Part shown: one piece after another, positions 45,301 to 54,728 of the stretch
How the letters are laid out: each line of letters opens with the position of its first letter
Numbering within the stretch: the first letter of the stretch is position 1
Source: Pedobacter sp. BMA
Lineage (GTDB): Bacteria > Bacteroidota > Bacteroidia > Sphingobacteriales > Sphingobacteriaceae
Assembly: GCF_001027745.1 (NCBI RefSeq)
Contig: NZ_LECU01000007.1
Span: 372,001-436,000, forward strand
Length of the DNA stretch: 64,000 nt
Direction: 5' to 3'
Program-made: the position numbers and the translations under genes
Notes under the pieces: model-generated
Told to the model about the DNA's origin: nothing
What the model saw: only the letters and a program-made list of their open reading frames with translations
The model's database searches: none

Positions 45301-45725
45301 TGCTGGGCTTAATCAAAGCGGAACTGGAACAACAGGGAATTACTTATGCCTACCTGGATGGCAGTACGAAGCTGGACAAAAGAAAGGCTGCTGTAAACAG
45401 ATTTCAGAATGATGAGGATTGCAGGGTTTTTCTGATCAGTTTAAAAGCTGGCGGAACGGGCCTGAACCTCACGGCTGCCGACTATGTTTACCTGATCGAC
45501 CCCTGGTGGAACCCGGCTGTAGAAAACCAGGCCATCGACCGTTGCTACCGTATCGGACAAGACAAACATGTAATGGCCTACCGGATGATCTGCAAGGATA
45601 CCCTGGAAGAAAGGATTTTAGAGATCCAGGAACGTAAAAGAAAGCTTGCGGGTGAATTGATCCCAGGCGATGACGGTATATTGAAATCGCTTGGGAAAGA
45701 AGATTTATTGAAGTTATTTGGGTAA
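42321..45725 (+). CDS. SNF2-family ATPase with SWIM zinc finger
   Basis: An 1134-residue protein. A SWIM finger (CxCx7CxH in VSCNCAKEVTGLCSHAIKLF, about residues 85-105) is at the N-terminus, followed by a long beta-rich part. The SNF2 motor lies at about 665-1134: motif I LADDMGLGKT, motif II DEAQAIKNP, motif III LALTGTPVEN, and in the second lobe LISLKAGGTGLNLTAADYVY and DRCYRIGQ. All ATPase motifs are intact. It would move along DNA and displace bound proteins. Bacterial SNF2 proteins of this RapA/HepA-distant type occur both as housekeeping and as defence genes. The small HTH gene before it is the only partner. It converges on the phosphatase gene. Confidence 0.9.
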   Translation: MTNRNSPRRNASTPYKLQLKAKTQLPYPADVMITDEMKKEKYPFCDYSVTAFEAQTITVRSGWQEYHEQKISMMDGYIMVSCNCAKEVTGLCSHAIKLFNKMIDRKEFKFFERFKQHPFTDPEFFEKYLVLKGNYSGISVLPKREYGHIFNYQNAIRPEAFMGYPAFSPLPVKTKDEELTSVAYIVGAQRDLNIPMLIPCRVILYEYGDGIRSFVNFYKPVFADKRLNLKDKLLHAYSQDFDLLLNFETEYKQSRYVVDENTAALRYTAFNYWKQLLPVLKEQKHLFYHTFYNKVLSKATLTKDSMTPFAFTDEEASFIFTLSQHSGHYKLRVKARLKGQDCEINEVLPNNDPFFFSLKQSPGLFHQFHNLEEGKAISEILRAGGTFTVLDKDFEEFNQAILVKLALNFQVRFELTEKANPTLLNIQAKQIRTVDQGEFVAFIPEVIYPDGLVVTVQSAGTEFPKMENGQLQVLQRNKAEEAAFKALFIALLPTFKQQEALPYFYLTKDTLKRDHWFARTIYNLKGPDINFSGLENLTGIDFHMELPDIDLNIQQENGSLDIGVSVTFGNLRLSPEEIQKAIRKGADTLVLANGKTAHLPKEFFKKLGAIFSSGTITDKGVKLTGQHYMLIDHLYKKAERPDLANMVTERDKLFNELEKIPLIPVPDNLNAVLRPYQLIGFSWLCHLHSLKWGGLLADDMGLGKTLQILTLLQHLKNNGLVAGPHLLLAPASLLYNWQDEAAKFFPELKVLVFHGLLREKNSDELKKYDLVITSYGTAAVDIEFLKAISFDYVILDEAQAIKNPYSKKYKMATLLAPQHRLALTGTPVENSSSDLYALMNFVNPGFFGSMRMFNDNLAVNGDDKDKERADTLLKMTRPFILRRTKKQVATDLPPKTEMTIWCEMEPGQRRIYDSYSKEFKAELVDKIASVGLENSKFEVLRRLMALRQICNSPALIKDAPSYEGTPCKITELMEHIMEKTTGHKLLVFSAFTGMLGLIKAELEQQGITYAYLDGSTKLDKRKAAVNRFQNDEDCRVFLISLKAGGTGLNLTAADYVYLIDPWWNPAVENQAIDRCYRIGQDKHVMAYRMICKDTLEERILEIQERKRKLAGELIPGDDGILKSLGKEDLLKLFG

Positions 45726-45733
45726 GAAAGGCG

Positions 45734-46585
45734 CTATTGAGGTATAAAGTCAGCCACATCCTCCAAAACGCCAAAGTGTACCAGTGCCTTCCAGATACCA
45801 TCGTCATCTACATCAGCAGTGGTATAGTCGGCTATGGCTTTAACGCCTGTATTGGCATCGCCCATCGCCACGCCGATAGCGGTGTGGGTAAGCATGGCAA
45901 TATCATTACCCCCATCGCCAAAGGCCATTGTTTGTGAAGGTTGAATATTGAAATGCTTACAGAAAATTTCAATACCTACATATTTATTCAGTCCGCCGGC
46001 ATTTACGTCAGCAAAAAGCGGTGTCCACCTGCTTGCCACGCAGTTGGGCATCACGTTTTCCATGAATAGCACTTCCTCTTCCGGGTTCATGAAAACATTG
46101 GCCTGTAGCACATTTCCAAAATCTACATTTTCAGGATCCAATAGCGGAGGCAAAGGCAGGTTGATATGATCATGCATTTGTTTCACCATATCGGTAATCG
46201 TATGCACGAAAACACCATCATGATACATTAATGCGAAATTCATGTTGTATTTTTTCTGATAATCCACCAGTGCCTTTATATCTTCGGCATGCATGGGTTG
46301 TTTATGCAAAATCTCTCCATCGGTAGTGGCGCAAAGCCCGCCGTTAAAACAGATGAAGCCATCAAAAGACAACTCCTTTAAAACATCGAGCGCTTGAATG
46401 GAACGCCCGGTGGCTACAATAACATTAATGCCTTTTTTGCGGAGTGCTTCAAGTGCCCTTTTGGTAGAAACGGGTATTTGATTGGTTTTGAAACTGACTA
46501 ATGTACCATCTACATCAAAAAATACTGCTTTGATGTCTGGTTTGCTATTTCCGTAGTTGATTTGTTCGTTGCTATTATTATTCAT
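45734..46585 (-). CDS. Cof-type HAD-IIB phosphatase
   Basis: A 283-residue HAD hydrolase. Motif I is VFFDVDGTLVSF (two Asp), motif II VIVATGRS, motif III the lysine in NKYVGIEIF, motif IV FGDGGNDIAML; the IIB cap lies between about residues 90 and 205. Members remove phosphate from sugar phosphates or nucleotides and flavin or pyridoxal phosphates. The substrate is not known. It is a single gene, ending 8 bp from the SNF2 stop. Confidence 0.9.
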   Translation of the reverse strand: MNNNSNEQINYGNSKPDIKAVFFDVDGTLVSFKTNQIPVSTKRALEALRKKGINVIVATGRSIQALDVLKELSFDGFICFNGGLCATTDGEILHKQPMHAEDIKALVDYQKKYNMNFALMYHDGVFVHTITDMVKQMHDHINLPLPPLLDPENVDFGNVLQANVFMNPEEEVLFMENVMPNCVASRWTPLFADVNAGGLNKYVGIEIFCKHFNIQPSQTMAFGDGGNDIAMLTHTAIGVAMGDANTGVKAIADYTTADVDDDGIWKALVHFGVLEDVADFIPQ

Positions 46586-46847
46586 GTTCTGGCTTCCCGA
46601 TGATATACTGATGATCGTAATTCAAAATTGCGAAATGGTTGAGACTAAGTATTACTGATTAAAATGATCAGTTTGGTGCCTCCCGGCACTGGTAATGCAA
46701 AAATAAATCATCTCAGGTAAATAATATCATAGTACTGCAAGAAATGGTGAACTTGATCAAAAAACTGGGTTATCACGATTACAATCTTATACTAACGTTC
46801 GATTATAGTACTATATCCTACCAGATGCAGATAAGGGCTTATGTCTG
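46586..46847. other. Gap between the phosphatase and katG
   Basis: About 260 bp upstream of the phosphatase start, AT-rich. It should hold the promoter of the phosphatase gene, but I do not find a convincing TTTG-N19-TAnnTTTG match. No coding signal is seen. Confidence 0.4.
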
Positions 46848-46887
46848 ATCAAACAAAATGGCCGTCCGATAGAAATCAGACGGCCAT
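46848..46887 (-). terminator. katG terminator
   Basis: ATGGCCGTCCGA (46858-46869) and TCAGACGGCCAT (46876-46887) pair over 12 bp with one mismatch and a 6-base loop. On the minus strand the stem is followed by TTTTGTTTG. It lies 24 bp beyond the katG stop. Confidence 0.75.
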
Positions 46888-46910
46888 CTCGACATTTAAA
46901 TCACTTCAAC

Positions 46911-49178
46911 TTATACCAGATCGAAACGATCAGCATTCATAATCTTGTTCCAGGCTTTTACAAAATCCTTCACAAATTTATCGTTCGCATCAGCGCTTCC
47001 ATAAACCTCGGCAATAGCCCTTAATTCTGCGTTTGAGCCAATAGCCAGATCAGCACGGGTGGCAGTCCATTTTGGTTGACCTGTGGCACGGTTAGTACCC
47101 AGGTAAACTTCTTTGTCATCCGACGTCGCTTTCCAGGCTACGTTCATATCCAGTAAATTTACAAAGAAATCATTCGACAGCTGCTGAGGGCGTTCAGTAA
47201 ACACGCCGTTTTTCGAACCGTCAGCATTGATATCCAGCACTCTCAATCCACCTAGCAACACGGTAAGTTCAGGTGCAGTAAGGTTGAGTAGCTGAGCCCT
47301 GTCGATCAACAATTCTTCTGTAGACACGCCAAATTTCGATTTGCGGTAGTTACGGAAACCGTCAGCCAGTGGCTCCAGGTAGCCGAATGATTCTACATCG
47401 GTTTGTTCTTGGGAAGCATCCATACGACCTGGATAAAATGGCACCTGAGTTGCACCTCCTGTTGATTTTTCGATAGCGGCATTACCAGCCAGTACAATCA
47501 AATCGGCAAGGGAAACTTTTTTCCCATCGAACTGCGCAGCGTTGAATTCGTTCTGAATACCTTCAAGTACGTTTAATACTTTGCTTAACTGTGCAGGCTG
47601 ATTCACCTCCCAGTCTTTTTGAGGGGCCAGACGGATCCGTGCACCGTTTGCACCACCACGTTTATCTGATCCACGGAAAGTGGAAGCCGAAGCCCAGGCA
47701 GTGGAAACCAGTTCAGATACCGTTAATCCCGAACCCAGTATTTTACCTTTCAAGGCAGCAATGTCGTTATCATCAATTAAAGCATGGTCTACAGCAGGAA
47801 TCGGATCTTGCCATAACAATTCTTCCTGGGGCACATCCGGACCTAAATAACGGTCTTTTGGTCCCATATCACGGTGGGTTAATTTGTACCAGGCACGTGC
47901 GAAAGCATCAGCAAAGGCATCAGGATTTTCAAGAAACCCCCTCGAAATCTTTTCATAAGCCGGGTCAAACCGCAAAGCCAGATCGGTTGTCAACATGGTT
48001 GGAAGGTGCTTCTTGCCACTATCGTAAGCATCAGGAATAATCGCTTCCGCATTTTTGGCTACCCATTGGTGTGCACCTGCAGGGCTTTTGGTCAGTTCCC
48101 AATCGTATTTGAACAGGTTTTCAAAAAAGTTATTGCTCCATTTGGTTGGCGTGGTTGTCCAGGTCACCTCTAAACCGCTGGTAATGGTATCTGCACCTTT
48201 ACCCGAACCATAGCTGTTGCTCCAACCAAATCCCTGACTCTCTATACCCGCTGCTTCAGGTTCTTTACCTACATGATCTGCCGAAGCGGCACCATGTGTT
48301 TTACCAAAGGTATGGCCTCCTGCAATAAGTGCTACCGTTTCCTCGTCGTTCATCGCCATCCGCCCGAAAGTATCTCGGATATCTTTAGCTGAAAGAAGCG
48401 GATCGGGATTACCATCCGGTCCTTCAGGATTTACATAAATTAAACCCATTTGCACCGCTGCCAGTGGTTTCTCCAGATTGCGGGTATGCACATCGCCATC
48501 GGCATCATCATCACTCACCAATACACCGTGATCTTTGTGCGCACCATCAGAGCCGTGTGCATAGCGTAAATCACCACCTAACCAGGTTTTCTCGGCACCC
48601 CAATATACTGATTCGTCCGCTTCCCATAAATCCTCCCTGCCACCTGCAAAGCCAAAGGTTTTAAAGCCCATCGACTCGAGTGCGATATTTCCGGTAAGGA
48701 TAATCAAATCCGCCCAAGAAATTTTACGCCCGTATTTTTGTTTTATAGGCCACAACAATCTTCGAGCCTTGTCTAAACTCACGTTATCAGGCCAGCTGTT
48801 CAATGGCGCAAAACGCTGTAATCCTGCACCCGCACCACCACGGCCATCTCCAACACGATAGGTACCTGCACTGTGCCAGGCCATACGGATAAACAAACCA
48901 CCATAATGTCCGAAATCTGCTGGCCACCAGTCTTGTGAATCCGTCATCAATGCATGCAGATCGCTTTTCACCGCTTCAAGATCAAGGCTTTTAAATGCCT
49001 CAACATAACTAAAATCATCACCCATAGGATCAGATAAAGAAGAATGCTGGCGAAGAATATTAAGTTTCAATTGATTTGGCCACCAGTCGTGATTGCGGGT
49101 ACCCCCACCGCCAACGTTGGTTTTCATAGCGCCATTGTGAAATGGGCATTTGCTGATGTCGTTTGATCCGTTGTCCAT
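46911..49178 (-). CDS. katG: Catalase-peroxidase
   Basis: A 755-residue bifunctional haem enzyme that breaks down hydrogen peroxide. Both duplicated halves are present. In the first half the distal Arg, Trp and His are in FIRMAWHSAGTYRVGDGRGG, the crosslinking Tyr in GLIYVNPEGPDG and the proximal His in IAGGHTFGKTHGA. The second half starts at about residue 450 (DPIPAVDHALIDDNDIAALK) and has the usual degenerate haem site. The length fits KatG. It is a single gene with its own terminator. A 585-bp region lies upstream; peroxide control by OxyR is likely in this phylum but I cannot see the site. Confidence 0.97.
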   Translation of the reverse strand: MDNGSNDISKCPFHNGAMKTNVGGGGTRNHDWWPNQLKLNILRQHSSLSDPMGDDFSYVEAFKSLDLEAVKSDLHALMTDSQDWWPADFGHYGGLFIRMAWHSAGTYRVGDGRGGAGAGLQRFAPLNSWPDNVSLDKARRLLWPIKQKYGRKISWADLIILTGNIALESMGFKTFGFAGGREDLWEADESVYWGAEKTWLGGDLRYAHGSDGAHKDHGVLVSDDDADGDVHTRNLEKPLAAVQMGLIYVNPEGPDGNPDPLLSAKDIRDTFGRMAMNDEETVALIAGGHTFGKTHGAASADHVGKEPEAAGIESQGFGWSNSYGSGKGADTITSGLEVTWTTTPTKWSNNFFENLFKYDWELTKSPAGAHQWVAKNAEAIIPDAYDSGKKHLPTMLTTDLALRFDPAYEKISRGFLENPDAFADAFARAWYKLTHRDMGPKDRYLGPDVPQEELLWQDPIPAVDHALIDDNDIAALKGKILGSGLTVSELVSTAWASASTFRGSDKRGGANGARIRLAPQKDWEVNQPAQLSKVLNVLEGIQNEFNAAQFDGKKVSLADLIVLAGNAAIEKSTGGATQVPFYPGRMDASQEQTDVESFGYLEPLADGFRNYRKSKFGVSTEELLIDRAQLLNLTAPELTVLLGGLRVLDINADGSKNGVFTERPQQLSNDFFVNLLDMNVAWKATSDDKEVYLGTNRATGQPKWTATRADLAIGSNAELRAIAEVYGSADANDKFVKDFVKAWNKIMNADRFDLV

Positions 49179-49763
49179 GTTCTATTTTTTATGTTCTGTT
49201 AGATGAATACTAATTTAAGCTTTCTGTTTAAATATTGAGATAAAATTAAAACATTGACTCAAGCAATCACAATCATTTAATTCTATGATATGATAGGTAA
49301 AATCTATTAGTGAGCTTAAAATGCGCTTTTCTCCCGCAGCCACTGCCCTATTTAAACGTTATAGTTACTGAAGGCAGGAATATCTACATAGCTGCTTAGG
49401 CAACCAGGCAATGTTTGGACGCCCATAGATTTAAGAACATATCTGATATAAAAAAATAAAGAGCGAACAATAATGCCGCTCTCTACCTTGGTTTACAACT
49501 TAATGTCCCTAATAAACTGTATACCAATCCAACTTATATTCAAGAGGATAGACAAGAACTCATGAATTAAAATCAAAAATAAGTACCTGCTGTTTAAGTT
49601 GTCGAACAATCTGACATTAAGATTTGACAATTATCAATATGAATAAATAAAGGGGTTGTGATGTTTTAAAAAACAATGTACGGTAATCGTGATGAGTTAT
49701 TTATCTTAATAAATCTTTCAGATTAACCTTGCATTTGGCTAAGGTACTTGGTATTTTTGCGTC
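49179..49763. other. 585-bp region upstream of katG
   Basis: An AT-rich region between katG (minus) and a small plus-strand gene. It must carry the katG promoter. TATTTTTG at 49752-49759, just before the plus-strand ATG, looks like a -7 box but has no good -33 partner. No open frame with coding character was found. Confidence 0.4.
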
Positions 49764-50105
49764 ATGTCGCCTACTTTTAAGATCCTATATCTTTTCGAGA
49801 GTTCAACCTTATTTATTGTAGAAGTTAAACGTCTGGATTTACCTGATAGTGCTGATTTATCAGACCTTTATCAATGGCTATATCTCGACCGTCAAAATGG
49901 TGCATTTATAAAACTCTGGTTCAATTCAATGGATTCATCTCCAGCTGTTGAAGAGCGTTATTTTGAACAAGGCTATTTGAAATTCAATGAAGGTCAGGCC
50001 ACATTTATTGAAAAGTACAATTCTGCGCAGCATACTTTGATTAACAAAACTAAGAATAAACCTGATCCTAACTTCTTGGCGCTGCTGGAAGACTACTTTA
50101 GTTGA
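49764..50105 (+). CDS. Small unknown protein
   Basis: A 113-residue soluble protein (start SPTFKILYLFESSTLFIVEV) with a mixed alpha/beta pattern and no signal peptide. The composition is protein-like and the frame is closed by a stop that overlaps the FUSC gene's end by 13 bp on the other strand. I recognise no family. The alternative is a chance frame, but the length and acidic/basic balance favour a gene. Confidence 0.55.
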   Translation: MSPTFKILYLFESSTLFIVEVKRLDLPDSADLSDLYQWLYLDRQNGAFIKLWFNSMDSSPAVEERYFEQGYLKFNEGQATFIEKYNSAQHTLINKTKNKPDPNFLALLEDYFS

Positions 50106-52210
50106 TCCTGGTTTTTTGCTGTTTTGAAACTGGCCATGTGATGAGACAGGCTTTCGGTCAGCTTCATAATCTCATTCAGTTTGTGGGTTACACTGCTTAC
50201 TCCATCGCTGCTTAGTTGGTAGCTGAAAACCGGTTGGCTACTGGTGGTCAAAGTCTGATCATCGCGTATTGCTAAAATTTTTCCAAACAGGTTGTTTACC
50301 TGATCCAGCTGTGGGTGGACTTTAGCTTCTTCGCTGCTGAGGAAAATCGAAGTAGTTAAGGCCCCTATCTGATAAATGTTGAACTGTATAGCATTTAACG
50401 AAGAAAAATCAATCGAATGGCTGATGGGTTCAAGTTTTGCAGCCCCAATGGCATCAGATAGCTCAACTAGCGTTAAATGTGCATTTTTGCGAGCCATTCT
50501 GGACTGGGTTGGATCCACGATTGTGGCACTGGCTTTATATACTGCCACGTTTAAATAATTTTGCGTTGCCTGAACCGCATGAGATATGTAGTGCTGCAGT
50601 TTGCGGCTATCCCATACTGGAAACAAATAACTGGCAAAAACTGCAATGGCACAGCCAATGATCGTATAGATAATTCTTTCCTGGATAATATGGTCAAAAT
50701 GCCCATGATAACTTCCTAAAGTTAAAATTACCGCAGCGGTGATAAATCCCACACACAGCGCATAGTTTAGGCGGTTAAAGGCATAAAAACCAAGCAAGAA
50801 GACCACAGATAAGCCCAGTAAAACGACAGGCGATTTGATGAGGTAAACCACAATCAAACCTAAAACTACCCCCGGCAAAGTTCCAAGTACCCTTTGTATG
50901 TTCCTTTTCCAGGTGAGTGAAAATCTGGGGCGGGATACGATTAGGAGGGTGAGAAAAACCCAGTAACTGTATTTACTGGGCTCAAAAAATGATAACAGGA
51001 TATAAGCAAAAAGAAAGGAAAATGCCAGGCGCAGGGAAAACCTGAATATTGGCGAAGAAAACGTAAGTTGTTGGAACAGGGCTGTATTCTCCGGGCTTAC
51101 AAACAAGGGATAAGCAATTTCATCTTCCAATGCTTTGGGAGTGTCATTAGAGACTACAGGTTCGGTTCTCATTTTGCTGATTAACGATGTGATTTCATCT
51201 GCGTTTGATACAATCCTCGAAATGATATTTTGCTGTGCGGAGGTCAAGCCCGCCAGGTTATTGAGAAGCATTTCTTTACACTGTCGGTAATTAAGCATCT
51301 CATTCGCGAGTGCCCCTTTCCTGAGTTTACGGAAATCTCTGCTCAGCAATTCAAGCTCCTTAGCCAAACCCTCAATCAGTTGTTCAATTAAAGGCAGGCG
51401 GTTCGTACCCGACAACGCTTCGCGCACATACTCATAGTCATAATGTACCGCACTAAGTTGCTCATATAGGTCGATCACCAGCCTTGCTTTATTTATTAAA
51501 ACCTGTCCACGGCGATTTTCCGGGTTCATGGCATGAGTATCAGTAAGCAGCAACTGCCTGATTAATTCATGGCGTTGATTCACGCGAATATGCAGTCTGA
51601 TTGAGGAGGATTGCAGACTCTCTAATGGGATTTCGGGATTATAGTGTTCAGCTTTCGACCTTAAGAAGGCGGCGCTGCTGATTAAACACTCGAAAATTGC
51701 GTGATGCAGTGAGCGGTAGGGCCTCAAAAGTACCTGAACCAAACTCAGCGCATAATACCAGCATCCACCGATCAGCACATAGCAACTGAACTGAAAAGGA
51801 TGACTGGGATGTAGCCCTACCACAAAGGTACTGAGCGCAAGTGTCATGGTTCCGATTAAACCCATTCTGTTACCCAGGCCCATAAACATGGAAAAGATAA
51901 AGGATAAACAAATTAGCACTGCAGCAGCAAGGAGTGGATAGGGCAAACTTGCACTGACGATTAGTGAAGCAAAGAAAAACAATACGATGCTATATATTGC
52001 AGCCCTAAGCTTATTTCCCCTATGGTCGGGCAAATCAGTTAAACTGATGAGTAATGCACCTACACCAATCCCGGTAGCAGTTTCGGGTTTACCTAACCAG
52101 AAGAATAAGGCAACAGGCAACACTACAGACAGCGTATTGCGGACTGCATCTGAAAAATACTCACCCAGGAAGAAAATTGAGATATGTGTACGGAAGGTTG
52201 ATTTACCCAT
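50093..52210 (-). CDS. FUSC-family membrane protein (YccS-like)
   Basis: A 705-residue protein with two sets of membrane segments: about residues 20-165 and 395-525 (FRFSLRLAFSFLFAYILLSF, YWVFLTLLIVSRPRF, TLPGVVLGLIVVYLI). This doubled layout with long cytoplasmic parts after each set belongs to the FUSC/YccS group, related to aromatic acid exporters and ALMT channels. It probably exports small acids or drugs across the inner membrane; the substrate is not known. It is the last gene of a run on the minus strand, 169 bp after the S9 peptidase stop. Confidence 0.9.
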   Translation of the reverse strand: MGKSTFRTHISIFFLGEYFSDAVRNTLSVVLPVALFFWLGKPETATGIGVGALLISLTDLPDHRGNKLRAAIYSIVLFFFASLIVSASLPYPLLAAAVLICLSFIFSMFMGLGNRMGLIGTMTLALSTFVVGLHPSHPFQFSCYVLIGGCWYYALSLVQVLLRPYRSLHHAIFECLISSAAFLRSKAEHYNPEIPLESLQSSSIRLHIRVNQRHELIRQLLLTDTHAMNPENRRGQVLINKARLVIDLYEQLSAVHYDYEYVREALSGTNRLPLIEQLIEGLAKELELLSRDFRKLRKGALANEMLNYRQCKEMLLNNLAGLTSAQQNIISRIVSNADEITSLISKMRTEPVVSNDTPKALEDEIAYPLFVSPENTALFQQLTFSSPIFRFSLRLAFSFLFAYILLSFFEPSKYSYWVFLTLLIVSRPRFSLTWKRNIQRVLGTLPGVVLGLIVVYLIKSPVVLLGLSVVFLLGFYAFNRLNYALCVGFITAAVILTLGSYHGHFDHIIQERIIYTIIGCAIAVFASYLFPVWDSRKLQHYISHAVQATQNYLNVAVYKASATIVDPTQSRMARKNAHLTLVELSDAIGAAKLEPISHSIDFSSLNAIQFNIYQIGALTTSIFLSSEEAKVHPQLDQVNNLFGKILAIRDDQTLTTSSQPVFSYQLSSDGVSSVTHKLNEIMKLTESLSHHMASFKTAKNQDQLK

Positions 52211-52379
52211 ATTTTATAATCGAATAACATGGATTAACCAAATTAAACGCGGGCAAAGGTACAGTTTTCAATTTGAAAGATCACAGGGACATCTTAATTT
52301 ATGCGTTCCGCTGAGATTTAATGTTTTTGACAACCTTACCGCCATATTGGGCCAAAGGTTGTCAAAAAAATCTAAATAA

Positions 52380-54674
52380 TTATTTACTTAAAACGGCATT
52401 TGGATTTGGTGGCGTTGCATTTAACAGATGTCGTACAAAAAAATCGCGCTTTCGTCGTCTGCCATACACACCACCATCACTGTGCCCCATGCCGGGAATA
52501 CTTAAGATATCGAAATCTTTATTGGCTTTTATCAAGGCATCAGCGAGCCGGTAAGTCGATTCTGGTGGCACATTTTCATCCGCCTCACCTACAATTAAAA
52601 ATAAATTACCCTGTAACTTTGCCGCATTGGTGATATTCGATTGTTCATCATAGTGCGGCCCCACAGGATAGCCCATCCATTGCTCGTTCCACCATTGCTT
52701 ATCAATTCGGTTATCATGGCAACCACACGCTGATACAGCAGCTTTATAGAACTCGGGGTGAAACAGTAAGGCGCAGGTTGAGTTTTGTCCGCCGGCAGAT
52801 GTGCCGTAAATCCCTACTCTGCTGATGTCGGCATTTGGATATTTCCTGGCCATGGCCTTAATCCATAAAATACGGTCGGGAAATCCCGCATCGGCAAGAT
52901 TTTTCCAGCATACATCATGGAAGGCCTTTGAGCGGTTTGCAGTGCCCATGCCATCCATCTGCACAACAATAAAACCCAGTTCGGCCATACTTTGCATCTC
53001 ACTTGCCGGAAGAAAACTCTTTGGAACAAAACTATCCTGAGGGCCAGCATAAATATATTCGATTACCGGATAAGTTTTATTTGGATCGAGTTTTGATGGC
53101 TGACAAACAATACCCCAGATGTCGGTTATGCCATCACGTGCTTTAGCCAGAAAAACTTCAGGCAACTTCACCCCCACTTTCTGGTAAGGATCGGCTGAGG
53201 CTCGTTCAAATTCAGTAACGGTGTGTGTATTACCCGTATTTTTCAACTTCGATACTGCTGGAATATTTACCTGAGAATAGGTATCAACATAGTATTTCCG
53301 ATCTGGCGAAAAGGTTAAGCTGTGGTTCCCTTTTTCCGGAGTCAGATTAATGAGGTTTTTTCCGTCAAAACCAATTCTGTAATAGTGTATAAAATATGGA
53401 TCTTCATCGTTATTCATCCCACTTGCCCGAAACCAGATCTGTCTCTTAGCTACATCAACGCTATCAATATCCCTCACCACCCAGTTGCCTTTAGTGATCA
53501 ATTGCTGCTTACCTGTAATGGTATTAATCAGGTACAAATGCTGCCAGCCATCCTGTTCACTTGTGTACAGCATTTCATTGGTTTTTGTCAGGTAACGGGT
53601 ATAAATTCTATTTTCGTAAATGAAGGTTTTGGCTTTGTCATCAATTACGTTTCTCGTCTTACCCGTTTGCACATCAACTTCTATTACCCTGAAACGCTGA
53701 TGTCCGCGGTCAGCTTTCTCGAAAGTGTAATACCGGCTATTATTCACACGCCAATGCAGTTCCTGAGGTCCAAAAAAGTCAACAGGATCTGTATCCACTT
53801 TTATGGACTTTTTGGCTTCAACATTAAATATGTAGGGCTCATATGATGTAAATTCATCACCTGGTTGCGCATACTCTCTTGATTTAAGCTGACCTCGTGT
53901 AGTACCGGCAACGGAACTAAGCACGTAATGTACTTTCTTTGTTTCTTTCGGGAAGGTTTTGTAAGCAATGATATTTTTGCCGTCGGGCGACCAGGTATAA
54001 CTTCCATAAGGGTGTTCGGCATTCCCATCAAAACTCAGCTGTGTTTCTAACCTGGTGGTGACGTCCAATACCAGAATATTTCCGCCGCGGATAATAAGCT
54101 CATATTTTCCGTCGGGAGATTTTTTCTGATCCCTCACGCCCTGCCAGCGCGACTTCCGCTGTTGAAGGGGTTTCTTAGCATTATAATTAAATAAAACTGT
54201 ATCATTGGTTTCTTTTATCTGGTAAGTATTAAGATCAAGGGCATACCATTTGTTATCTTTTTTAAGGGTTGCATTTTGATTTTGCTCCGAAAAGTAAAGC
54301 ACTTCAAATTGCAGCCTTTCCGGATTTTGTTTCTTACCTGACACGGTTTCCAGGGCAGCGGCCACTTTCCGGTTATCAAAGGCCTCCTGTTTTTTTCCTG
54401 AAATGGCATCAACATACATATATGTCCAGTTGCGGCTGGGCAGATTTTTCTTATACCAGAATGCAGTGCCGTCCTTCTTCCAGAATGGCGTGATATCGTT
54501 ATTAGTAGGAAGATTGCGTAGTGCTGTATCTATTTTTGACGCCTGCTGATAATTTAATGCTATGTCTGATGCATTGGGTAAATAAGCCGTTACTTTTTGT
54601 TGTGCAATGGCCATGTGGGCGGAAAGCATAGTGAAAAAAGTAAGGAGAAAGCCATTGAGCTTGTTGCAATTCAT
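52380..54674 (-). CDS. S9 family peptidase, DPP-IV type
   Basis: A 764-residue secreted peptidase (signal peptide about residues 1-24, ending MAIAQ). The N-terminal eight-bladed propeller (about 40-500) is of the DPP-IV kind. The catalytic triad is in the C-terminal alpha/beta hydrolase: Ser in IYGTSAGGQNS, Asp in IVGEADENVPPEST, His in GMGHSDGG. Enzymes of this type cut dipeptides after proline or alanine. It stands downstream of the hydroxyproline genes and the permease on the same strand, which fits use of Pro/Hyp-rich peptides. The exact cleavage rule is not readable from the sequence. Confidence 0.9.
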   Translation of the reverse strand: MNCNKLNGFLLTFFTMLSAHMAIAQQKVTAYLPNASDIALNYQQASKIDTALRNLPTNNDITPFWKKDGTAFWYKKNLPSRNWTYMYVDAISGKKQEAFDNRKVAAALETVSGKKQNPERLQFEVLYFSEQNQNATLKKDNKWYALDLNTYQIKETNDTVLFNYNAKKPLQQRKSRWQGVRDQKKSPDGKYELIIRGGNILVLDVTTRLETQLSFDGNAEHPYGSYTWSPDGKNIIAYKTFPKETKKVHYVLSSVAGTTRGQLKSREYAQPGDEFTSYEPYIFNVEAKKSIKVDTDPVDFFGPQELHWRVNNSRYYTFEKADRGHQRFRVIEVDVQTGKTRNVIDDKAKTFIYENRIYTRYLTKTNEMLYTSEQDGWQHLYLINTITGKQQLITKGNWVVRDIDSVDVAKRQIWFRASGMNNDEDPYFIHYYRIGFDGKNLINLTPEKGNHSLTFSPDRKYYVDTYSQVNIPAVSKLKNTGNTHTVTEFERASADPYQKVGVKLPEVFLAKARDGITDIWGIVCQPSKLDPNKTYPVIEYIYAGPQDSFVPKSFLPASEMQSMAELGFIVVQMDGMGTANRSKAFHDVCWKNLADAGFPDRILWIKAMARKYPNADISRVGIYGTSAGGQNSTCALLFHPEFYKAAVSACGCHDNRIDKQWWNEQWMGYPVGPHYDEQSNITNAAKLQGNLFLIVGEADENVPPESTYRLADALIKANKDFDILSIPGMGHSDGGVYGRRRKRDFFVRHLLNATPPNPNAVLSK

Positions 54675-54728
54675 AGGTTGAAATAATTATTTAAACTAAG
54701 GATATAAATTAAAAAAACAGAGAAGACA

